50,168 bases of DNA. Origin: Planctomycetota bacterium. GTDB lineage: Bacteria; Planctomycetota; Phycisphaerae; WQYP01. The DNA lies in the NCBI GenBank assembly GCA_021800165.1, contig JAJYZF010000024.1, positions 1 through 50,168 on the forward strand. The letters run 5' to 3'. This document shows, in pieces, positions 1 through 7,346 of the stretch. The notes under the pieces were generated by a model, which saw only the letters and a list, made by a program, of their open reading frames with translations, searched no databases and had not been told where the DNA came from. The position numbers and the translations under genes are program-made. Each line of letters opens with the position of its first letter. Position 1 is the first letter of the stretch.

Positions 1-1025
1 TGGTAAATGGTTCCGTCGCGGACCATGGCGAAAAGGATGCCCAGCAGTCGGCGGGCCATGGCTACGTTGGCCTTGGGCTTTCCGATCCGCTGGATCAACC
101 GTTGGCGGATGACCTCTTGGCGGGCATCGGAGCGGCACAGGGTCAAAGCAGCCTTGCCCAAGGCCCAGCGCAGGGTGGCGTTGCCGGCTTTGGTGATGTT
201 GCCGGACTGCCTGCGTCCGGCGGATTCCTCATTGTTGGGGGTCAGTCCGGTCCAAAATTGCAGGGTATCGGCATTGGGAAAACGGGAGAAGTCGCCGATC
301 TCCGCGGCAATGATGCAACCCCATATTTCGTCAATGCCTGGAACACTTTTGAGCAACTCGACCAAGGGCACGAAAGTGGGCTGGCGATTGGCGGCGATGA
401 TGCGTCGCCGCAGCGATTCGCGTTGGCGTTCCAGCAGGGAGATGATATCCAGAAAGTTGCTGAAGGCCTCCCGTTGAACATCCTTGAGCAGATGGCCGCG
501 GGCCAGGAGCCACTTTTGAGCCGACGCGGCATCGAGCCTGGGGCCGGCCAAATTGGCGGCCAACAGGATCGATCCCATGCAGTGCTTGACGCGGGAAAGC
601 GTACGCGAAAGGCAGTGCCAGTGACGGCCGAGCTTGCGCAACTGCGATATGTGTTCATCGGCGATCCAGCCCAGCGGGCAGTCTCCCCGAGCCAGGCGGG
701 CGGCGACGTCGGCGGCGTCGTTGCGGTCATTCTTGCGGCGTTTGCCGCGGAGGCGGGCCAGTTCGGTGGCGTCGGCGATGTCCATACGTGCTACGCAGGA
801 TCGGAAGCGATCGATGAACCATTCGGCAAAGCCCACAGCCTCAACGGCCAGATGACAGGGCTGGGGCCTGGTCCGTATCCACTCCTCGATACGTGTGACG
901 CATTTGGTATGGCAGGTTAATGATGTGAGATTGTTTCCGGCCGCATCGAAGGCCACAAGGGTAACGGTGGACTTATGAAGATCAACACCAACGAAAGACT
1001 GGAAGGCTTGAGCGGTTTCGGGCAT
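1..1025 (-). CDS. IS110-family transposase (DEDD recombinase), partial at its C-terminus
   Basis: The minus-strand frame is open from an ATG at 1025 to the left edge, about 341 codons, close to the usual 300-400 for the family. The N-terminus reads [11 protein letters not shown], placing the first DEDD aspartate at about residue 15. An AVEAVG segment near residue 62 supplies the glutamate, and a [10 protein letters not shown] stretch near residue 100 supplies the later aspartates. The C-terminal half has the transposase-20-type sequence [28 protein letters not shown] and then [17 protein letters not shown], with the conserved serine of RQSGNI. It would catalyse DNA strand exchange for the element. 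No stop or frameshift is visible. A GGAG lies about 10 nt before the ATG. Longer plus-strand frames over the same bases are antisense shadows. Confidence 0.9.
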   Translation of the reverse strand, partial: MPETAQAFQSFVGVDLHKSTVTLVAFDAAGNNLTSLTCHTKCVTRIEEWIRTRPQPCHLAVEAVGFAEWFIDRFRSCVARMDIADATELARLRGKRRKNDRNDAADVAARLARGDCPLGWIADEHISQLRKLGRHWHCLSRTLSRVKHCMGSILLAANLAGPRLDAASAQKWLLARGHLLKDVQREAFSNFLDIISLLERQRESLRRRIIAANRQPTFVPLVELLKSVPGIDEIWGCIIAAEIGDFSRFPNADTLQFWTGLTPNNEESAGRRQSGNITKAGNATLRWALGKAALTLCRSDARQEVIRQRLIQRIGKPKANVAMARRLLGILFAMVRDGTIY

Positions 1026-1028
1026 AAT
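1..1028 (-). mobile_element. IS110-family insertion sequence, cut by the window edge
   Basis: The element is recognised only from its transposase gene, which fills this interval and runs off the left end of the window. IS110 elements normally lack obvious terminal inverted repeats, so I cannot mark an end with certainty. The right boundary must lie between the transposase start at 1025 and the prepilin coding region near 1100, because a conserved prepilin signature begins there. That leaves less than about 80 bp of non-coding sequence upstream of the transposase. Confidence 0.6.
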
Positions 1029-1955
1029 ATGTTTCTCCGTGTAAGGGGTTGTAAAAAGTCATTCACTCTGCGGAAGTCTAACCGCTTCCGCCGGCCCCTA
1101 CACGGTTTTACCCTGGTGGAATTGTTGGTGGTGATCACCATTATCTCCATCCTCATTGCCCTGCTGCTGCCGGCGCTGGCCGCGGCCCGGCAAGCCGCCC
1201 GTACCGTGGCCTGCCTGTCCAACCTGCAACAAATCGGCCTCGGCTTGACCATTTACGGCACAGAAAACAAGAACTTTGTCCCACCCGGCCAGGAATGGAC
1301 CGGCACTTGGACGGAAAATTGGGCCTCTATTCTGGTGGCCACAGGCGTAATGCCCTATCACCAGCCTCTTTGGCCCACGTGGCACTCCAACGCCCCCGTT
1401 TCCGCCAACCGCGGTGTATTTCGTTGCCCTTCCGATTTACTCACCACACCGCGGTTTTTTGACTGGACGGATGGTGCCCCGAACGCTTTCATCGTCGATC
1501 CGTATCCGGTCAATGGAACCGACCCGGGGGCGCAGGTGTGGCGCGACGGTTCGCAATTGTGTCATCCGGAGGAAATTGTGGATACCTCCTACGGTGTCAA
1601 CGGTGCCTACGGTTATCTGACTACTTGGAACATGTACAGCCACTACCTGTTCAGCAATTTAACCCCGTGGTTGAGGGGTTCCTCGCCGGCACCGCTGCTG
1701 GAACTGCACCGGTTTACGGATATCACCAATCCCAGCAAATTCGCCATCGTATTTGACGGCATTTACCTGTTGGACGGCGATCCTGGAAAAATCAACGCCC
1801 GCCACGACAACAACACCATCACCAACGTCCTTTGTGCCGATGGCCACGCCGAAAGCGCTCCGCGCACCGATATTCCCATGACCCCGGCGGAGTTCAATTC
1901 CGCCGCTGCGCTGAATCAGTTTCCGCGATTCCAGTGGTGGCTGGATCAGCATTAA
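1029..1955 (+). CDS. prepilin-like protein, H-X-DG family (DUF1559-like)
   Basis: This is a 308-residue protein with a type IV prepilin/pseudopilin signal: a basic leader, then [32 protein letters not shown] prepilin peptidase would cleave after the Gly, leaving Phe as the mature N-terminus, and the hydrophobic helix would anchor it in the inner membrane or in a pseudopilus. Near the C-terminus the segment [19 protein letters not shown] matches the His...Asp-Gly tail motif of the planctomycete DUF1559-like family, here with 11 rather than 9 residues between His and Asp. The start is uncertain: the ATG at 1029 sits 3 nt from the divergent transposase start and has no good ribosome site, and an in-frame ATG at 975 lies inside the transposase gene. 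The native 5' end may have been replaced by the insertion. Family members are numerous in planctomycetes; their exact role is not settled. Confidence 0.85.
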   Translation: MFLRVRGCKKSFTLRKSNRFRRPLHGFTLVELLVVITIISILIALLLPALAAARQAARTVACLSNLQQIGLGLTIYGTENKNFVPPGQEWTGTWTENWASILVATGVMPYHQPLWPTWHSNAPVSANRGVFRCPSDLLTTPRFFDWTDGAPNAFIVDPYPVNGTDPGAQVWRDGSQLCHPEEIVDTSYGVNGAYGYLTTWNMYSHYLFSNLTPWLRGSSPAPLLELHRFTDITNPSKFAIVFDGIYLLDGDPGKINARHDNNTITNVLCADGHAESAPRTDIPMTPAEFNSAAALNQFPRFQWWLDQH

Positions 1956-2298
1956 ATTCCAGTCGGAAAATCCAGAGCTGCGACTATCGCCAATGGCCCA
2001 CGCCATGGTGGCCGCCACCAATGCCAGTCCGCTGCTTCAGCAGTCCGCGGCGGATGCCCGCACCATGGTTGACTCAGGTCGGTGCGGGTTCGATAGTTGC
2101 TTGCCGGCCTCCACCCCTCCGAAGTGCCGCCCGCATCCGGGAATAATCCTTCTGCCCTGCCGGGTTACAGCGGACCAACCGGGCCGATGCAAAGCGGCCA
2201 AGGGTCTTAAAGACACACCATGCGCAAAATAGCATAAAGTGCATATTGAATACTTTCGCCCGGGCCGCAACAATACAAATGGACAGGCTGGAGTAAAC
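1956..2298 (+). other. intergenic stretch between two prepilin-like genes
   Basis: I see no convincing gene here; the short open frames have no recognisable sequence. A possible promoter for the next gene is TTAAAG at 2207-2212 and TAGCAT at 2230-2235, 17 bp apart, which is a weak match to the sigma-70 consensus. A GGAG at 2290-2293 is the ribosome site of the next gene. Confidence 0.35.
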
Positions 2299-3154
2299 AT
2301 GATAAACTACCATTTTAAGCCACAGTCGATACGTACCACCGGTTTTACCTTGGTGGAATTGTTGGTGGTGATTTTCATCATCAGCGTGCTCATTGCTCTG
2401 TTGCTGCCGGCGCTGGCCGCGGCTCGGCAAGAAGCCCTCAGCGTGGCCTGTCTGTCCAATGAACAGCAATTGGGCCTGGGGGTAACGCAATACGCCACGG
2501 ATAACAAAGGATCCATGCCGTTCTATAATTTCAAAGGTTTGTGGGTGGTTTCGTTATTGCCCTATATGGACAAAGCCCGGCGGGCCCTACTATGCCCCGC
2601 CACCACCACTCCTCCCATACACCCAACGCCAAGCCCCAACGGAACCGTCTCCACCGCATGGGATTGGGCCTATTACGGCGGATACGATTACATGGGTAGT
2701 TACACCTTTAACGGTTGGCTTTATGGAGGGGCCTACGATACCGCCATTCCCACCAACCAGGGCTTTTACCCGCGGAACCAATACCTGGGCATCAACAATG
2801 GCTATTGGCCCTCGCAGTACAAGTGGCAGGCCATGTACTGGCCGGCGAATATGCTCTCCATCAACGGGGCCTCACGTATTCCGTTGTTTACCGACGGAGT
2901 ATGGCCCGATTGTTGGCTGGAGCCGACCGACCCCGCCCCGCCCAACCTCATCAGCCCGCTGGATCAGGGCTGGAATGCCACCGGAGGGGGGCCAGGGAAT
3001 GTGGCGTTTATGTATTCCCCGCCACACGCAGGGCGTGAATATGGTATATCTGGATGGCCATGCGGCCCATCTGCAACTCTCGCAGTTGTGGCAGCAGGAG
3101 TGGTATAAAGGCTGGGTGCCGCCGAAGGCTGCGCCGGCGTTGCCGTGGCCCTGA
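2299..3154 (+). pseudogene. prepilin-like protein, H-X9-DG family, with a frameshift near its 3' end
   Basis: The ATG at 2299 is preceded by GGAG at 2290-2293 and begins a prepilin signal, [19 protein letters not shown], followed by [20 protein letters not shown] as in the gene upstream. The reading frame is intact to about 3017. Beyond that, the starting frame gives an unlike tail and stops at 3108. The +1 frame instead gives [19 protein letters not shown], exactly the family's H-X9-DG motif, and ends at a TGA at 3152-3154. The switch falls at a run of four C (3017-3020), so one extra C explains it. It is either a real inactivating or phase-variable mutation, or an assembly error in a homopolymer. 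Restored length would be about 284 residues. The gene is a paralogue of the one at 1029 and lies just upstream of the CE2 and GH74 genes. Confidence 0.8.
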
Positions 3155-3230
3155 GAATATAAGCCATCCGGCAGGCGGGACAAATCACGGGCCAATGCAA
3201 ATGTTTTTCTTATGTAAAGGGTGTTTATTC

Positions 3231-4856
3231 ATGAATCCATCAAAAGTGTTAACCTCTATCTGTTGTGCCATCGCTTTGCTAATGACCAGTGCCGTGGCTT
3301 TTGCCACGGCCGGCACCCCCACCAACCGCGAATTAGCCGCGGGCTTTCTTACCAATGCCAACATGGCCTTGGGTACCAAAACCCCAACCGGTTGGAGCCT
3401 GGGTTCCTACCGCGTGGGGAAAATATCCCTTATTCGCGACACCAAGGTATTTAAATCCGCACCGGCATCGCTGTGTGTGGATACCCATGGCAAAAAAGCC
3501 AGCAGCTTTGTGTTTCAGCAGTTGCTGAAAAACCCGGTTAAACCCCTTCAGATCGGGTGCTGGATCAAGGTGCGGGGTAAGTTTCCGCCCAAATCCATCC
3601 AACTGGCCTTGCAGGTCTTTGATGCCCGATGGCACCAGATAGACTGGATTCCACTGGCGCTGCCGATGGCCACCACACATTGGCAGCACCTGGGGGCTAA
3701 CGCCACCCTGCCCAAAGCCGCGGTGCATACACTGCTGGGTGTTTCTTTTTCCGGCAACGGTAAAATTTGGATTGATGACGTTGCGGTGCAAATGGCCGTG
3801 GCCCCAAAACTCCATGATCACCCGCTAATTTCCGCCGGTGCCAAATCGCTGTCGCTGGTTATTGCTCCGTCCAATCCGAATCTGCGCTACATCGGTCGTT
3901 TTGATACTTCCCAGCCCGCCTCGCCGCGCTGTGCCTGGGCTAACAGCAGCGTTACCATTCGTTTTAATGCCGCCGCTATCAATGTAAAAATGGCCGGCGG
4001 TGGGGCGGATTATTGGCAGGTGGTGCTGGATTCGCGTCCGATCGCCCGGTTGAAAATGATCGGCAAGCCGGCCCTCTTCCGCTTGGCCGACCACCTCAAG
4101 CCCGGTGTGCATGAGATTACCCTGGTGAAACGGGGTGAGCCTATTTTTGGAGTAACCCGAATTTTGGGCTTTGAGCTCAGCTCCGGCGGCAAGGTTCTTC
4201 CGGTGCCGCCCAACCATCGGCATCTGGAAGTGATCGGCGATTCCATCAGCGTGGGCTTTGGCAACCAAGGCCCGAACCAATATGCGCCCTTCTCCGCGGA
4301 TACGGAAGATGCGTATATGTCTTACGGTGCCATTGCCGCCCGAAAACTTCATGCTGAATATGCGTGCATCGCCTGGTCCGGCAAATGCCTGTGGCCCCAC
4401 AACAGCATCCTGAAATTCTACGGACTGACCTTACCGCCGCAGGCCAAAAGCGTCTGGAACTTCGCCCGGTGGAAGCCGCAGGCGGTGCTCATCAACTTGG
4501 GCACCAATGACTTTGCCGCCGGCAACCCGCCGGAAAAAGGCTGGGTGGGCGCGTACGAAAAATTTGTAGCTAAGCTCCGCCATGAATTTCCCGGAGTGAG
4601 TGTGTTTTGCGCCCTAAGCCCGATGCTTTCCGATCCCTGGTCGAAAAGCAAGAATGCCCGTACCACGTGCGGTAACTATCTTAAAGCCGTGGTCGCGCAC
4701 TTTCGCGGGCAGGGCCATAAAAAAGTTTATTACCTGGATTTTCCGATGCAAAATGGCAGCCGCGGCTTTGGGGCCATGTGGCACCCCAGCGTGAAGGAAG
4801 ATCGGTACATGGCGGGTATCATGGCTGAAATAATCGCCGCAAAACTGGGTTGGTAG
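3231..4856 (+). CDS. secreted CE2-type acetyl esterase (SGNH/GDSL hydrolase)
   Basis: A 541-residue exported protein. After a signal peptide (MNPSKVLTSICCAIALLM, then TSAVAFA) come an N-terminal beta-sandwich-like region at about residues 30-190, possibly a carbohydrate-binding module, a second jelly-roll-like domain at about 200-325, and an SGNH hydrolase domain. Block I is VIGDSISVGFG with nucleophile Ser338, block III is NLGTNDF with Asn426, and the catalytic His518 lies in WHPS. This order, jelly roll followed by SGNH fold, is typical of carbohydrate esterase family 2, which removes acetyl groups from xylan or glucomannan. The ATG at 3231 has AAAGGG about 9 nt upstream; an upstream in-frame extension lacks coding character. 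It lies 63 bp before a GH74-like gene, so the two probably act together on acetylated hemicellulose outside the cell. Confidence 0.85.
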   Translation: MNPSKVLTSICCAIALLMTSAVAFATAGTPTNRELAAGFLTNANMALGTKTPTGWSLGSYRVGKISLIRDTKVFKSAPASLCVDTHGKKASSFVFQQLLKNPVKPLQIGCWIKVRGKFPPKSIQLALQVFDARWHQIDWIPLALPMATTHWQHLGANATLPKAAVHTLLGVSFSGNGKIWIDDVAVQMAVAPKLHDHPLISAGAKSLSLVIAPSNPNLRYIGRFDTSQPASPRCAWANSSVTIRFNAAAINVKMAGGGADYWQVVLDSRPIARLKMIGKPALFRLADHLKPGVHEITLVKRGEPIFGVTRILGFELSSGGKVLPVPPNHRHLEVIGDSISVGFGNQGPNQYAPFSADTEDAYMSYGAIAARKLHAEYACIAWSGKCLWPHNSILKFYGLTLPPQAKSVWNFARWKPQAVLINLGTNDFAAGNPPEKGWVGAYEKFVAKLRHEFPGVSVFCALSPMLSDPWSKSKNARTTCGNYLKAVVAHFRGQGHKKVYYLDFPMQNGSRGFGAMWHPSVKEDRYMAGIMAEIIAAKLGW

Positions 4857-4919
4857 TCCTGCGGCGGCTGCGGCTACCGATGGACCGCGCAAGCCGGGAA
4901 TCGAAATGAAGGCAATGGT

Positions 4920-7217
4920 GTGACGAATTCGTCAGGTGATTTACGATGGTCCAGGCCCGTGAATTCGGCGGCTTCATCGCCGCCGATGGACCGTCGCCAT
5001 TTTTTGGCCGGCTTCTTAACCACCGCTACGGCGGCGCTGGCGGGCGGGCGTCAAATTGCCCTGGCCTCGGCGGCACCGCCGGCCAGCAGGCCCCACCGCA
5101 AAGGCGAGCTGCTCGCGGCCAGCCACATCCGCCAGGCCGCATACCAATGGAACAACGTGGTCATGGGCGGCGGCGGAGCCATCCCTGGTATTGTTCTGCA
5201 TCCCAAGGTTGCCGATTTGGCCTACATCCATACGGATGTCGGCGGGGCTTATCGCTGGGACGCGGCAGGCCGGCATTGGATTCCCCTGCTGGAAAGTATT
5301 CCGTTTACCCAGTGGAATCTCTACGGCGTGGACTCTATAGCCGTGGATCCCAACGATACCACCGGTAACATCGTGTACATCTCCACCGGAAAATACACCG
5401 CCAATTGGGCCAAGCCCATGGGCATGGTGATGAAATCAACCGATCGCGGGGCCACCTGGCAACGCTTGCCCATGACACCCACTGGCGGCAGCAATGGAGA
5501 TCAGGGTTATGGCGAACGCCTGGCGGTGGACCCGCATAACAGCCGCCACGTCGTGTATGCGGCCCGTCTCCACGGCTTTTTCGAGAGTTTTGATGCGGGA
5601 ATTACCTGGGCTTCCGTCCAAGCCGGCCCGCACGGCTTTTCACCCATGGCTCGTGATCCGCACAAACGCGGCCACGGACTCGGATTTGCCGTATTTGATG
5701 CCTCTTCCGGTGTCACCGGCACGCCCCCACGCTCACGCGTGATCTATCTTGGCGCTACCGGCGAAGGTGTTTGCCAAAGCCGCAACGGCGGTAAAACATG
5801 GCACTTACTGCAAGGCAGTCCTCCTTGGCCGCGCAAAGGCGTTATCAGCCAGGATGGCACGCTGGTGGTGTCCCACCGCCATGGCGTGGCCAAATGGGCC
5901 CATGGCCGATGGACCCATATCACTCCACCCGCACCCGGCGGTGGCGGCGGTTGCGCGGTGGCCATCGCGCCGACGGACTCCAACCATATTCTGGCTACCT
6001 TGGGCGGTGGTAATCACACCCCGGTATTTCGCAGTACCGATGGCGGAATGACCTGGCGCAATGTTGCGGGCATCCGTCATCAAACCATCGGGTGGTGGGC
6101 AAGCTGGCAGTGGTTTTCCAATCCGTTCAGCTTGGCATTTGATCCTCATCATCCGCATCAGGTATGGGCTACCGACTGGTACGGCGTTTATCGCACCCCT
6201 GATATTCGGGCCGCCAAACCAGTTTGGACCAACTGGGTCCGTGGCATCGAGGAAACCTGCATCATCGGGGCGCTGGTGGCACCCGCCACCGGGCCGCGTA
6301 GGCTTTACAGCGGGGCGGCGGACATTGGAGGCTTGGACCAAACCTCTTTAACCCAACCTCCAACCCGCGGCATTTGGGTAAAAGGCCTGCCCGCCGGGCT
6401 GGATCGCACCGGTATCGCCGTGCATCCTCAAGACCCCCGGCGGGTGGTCTGCGTGGGCACCACCAACTGGAATTCGCCCGGCAGCGGCGGCTATTCGCTC
6501 GACGGCGGAACCACCTGGAAAGTGTTTCCACATCTGCCCTACCAAGGCATTATGGGAGGGCGGGTAGCCTTTGTCGGCGCGCAGCGGCGAATTTTGTGGG
6601 TCCCCCAAATTGGCCGGCCCCATTACAGCGACGACCTGGGCCTCACCTGGAAACTCGTACGTTGCCGCGAAAATCTTTCCGGCTGCGCCCATGGCAACAA
6701 CATTTTTGTTTACGACCAGCCCCTGGCTGTGGACTTGGCCAACCCGCAGCGCGTGTACCTGCTGCAAGGCTCTACGGTTCTGGTGAGCACCGATGCGGGG
6801 GCCGCGTTTACCCGCGCTGGGGCCAACGTGCCCGACGATTGGAATCATCAGGTCCATACCTCCGGCCAGCCCGACGATGTCTGGGTGTCCGCCGGTCCCA
6901 AGGGATTGTACCGATCCATCAATGGCGGCCGCGGCTTCAAAAAAATCAACCACGTGCAGGTCGCGGATATGTTTTGTTTTGGCAAAGCGCCGGCGGGAGC
7001 CGCATTTCCCGCCTTGTTTGTGCAGGGGAAGGTTCACGGCCAGTACGGCTACTTTCGCTCCGACGATCAGGCCCGCACTTGGGTGCGCATTGATATGCCG
7101 GCCCAGCGCGTGGGCGACAACCCCAACACCATGATCGGCGATTGGCGCATCTTTGGCGGCGTGTTTGTGGGCACCAATGGTCGCGGTATTTACCACGGTT
7201 GCCCGGCGGCGGCCTGA
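4920..7217 (+). CDS. GH74-family xyloglucanase-like protein, Tat-exported
   Basis: A 765-residue protein starting at GTG 4920, with GAAGG about 8 nt upstream; the inner ATG at 4986 has no ribosome site. A twin-arginine signal, DRRHFLAGFLTTATAALAGG, begins at residue 23. The mature protein opens with the GH74 hallmark VVMGGGGAIPGIVLHPK, followed by YIHTDVGGAYRWD, in which Asp106 is the likely catalytic base. The second catalytic aspartate is probably Asp468 in GAADIGG. Several Asp-box (BNR) repeats are visible, such as STDRGATW, STDGGMTW and LDGGTTW, as expected of two seven-bladed propellers. Known members cleave xyloglucan backbones, either endo or at reducing ends; which mode applies here cannot be told. 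The gene follows the CE2 esterase and converges on the DUF4159 gene. Confidence 0.9.
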   Translation: MTNSSGDLRWSRPVNSAASSPPMDRRHFLAGFLTTATAALAGGRQIALASAAPPASRPHRKGELLAASHIRQAAYQWNNVVMGGGGAIPGIVLHPKVADLAYIHTDVGGAYRWDAAGRHWIPLLESIPFTQWNLYGVDSIAVDPNDTTGNIVYISTGKYTANWAKPMGMVMKSTDRGATWQRLPMTPTGGSNGDQGYGERLAVDPHNSRHVVYAARLHGFFESFDAGITWASVQAGPHGFSPMARDPHKRGHGLGFAVFDASSGVTGTPPRSRVIYLGATGEGVCQSRNGGKTWHLLQGSPPWPRKGVISQDGTLVVSHRHGVAKWAHGRWTHITPPAPGGGGGCAVAIAPTDSNHILATLGGGNHTPVFRSTDGGMTWRNVAGIRHQTIGWWASWQWFSNPFSLAFDPHHPHQVWATDWYGVYRTPDIRAAKPVWTNWVRGIEETCIIGALVAPATGPRRLYSGAADIGGLDQTSLTQPPTRGIWVKGLPAGLDRTGIAVHPQDPRRVVCVGTTNWNSPGSGGYSLDGGTTWKVFPHLPYQGIMGGRVAFVGAQRRILWVPQIGRPHYSDDLGLTWKLVRCRENLSGCAHGNNIFVYDQPLAVDLANPQRVYLLQGSTVLVSTDAGAAFTRAGANVPDDWNHQVHTSGQPDDVWVSAGPKGLYRSINGGRGFKKINHVQVADMFCFGKAPAGAAFPALFVQGKVHGQYGYFRSDDQARTWVRIDMPAQRVGDNPNTMIGDWRIFGGVFVGTNGRGIYHGCPAAA

Positions 7218-7300
7218 TAAAAATATCCGTCGCCTTTCATCCTTCGAGGCGTCGGGATTGCCCCGTCGTGCTCCCGTCTCCCGACTTGCGTCCCCCGTCT

Positions 7301-7316
7301 CGCGGCTCCAGCCGCG
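7301..7316 (+). terminator. GC-rich hairpin between convergent genes
   Basis: CGCGGCT and AGCCGCG form a perfect 7-bp inverted repeat around two C residues, between the ends of the GH74 gene and the DUF4159 gene. There is no T-run on either side, so it is at best a weak or factor-dependent terminator. Confidence 0.25.
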
Positions 7317-7346
7317 CTCTCTACCGGCCGCCCCCTGAAAAAACAC

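Noticed and set aside
102..920. 272-residue plus-strand open frame
   Set aside because: Entirely antisense to the IS110 transposase, with no recognisable sequence; GC-rich coding DNA often leaves such open frames.
1993..2232. Small plus-strand frames between the two prepilin-like genes
   Set aside because: No ribosome site, no recognisable sequence and composition unlike the neighbouring genes.
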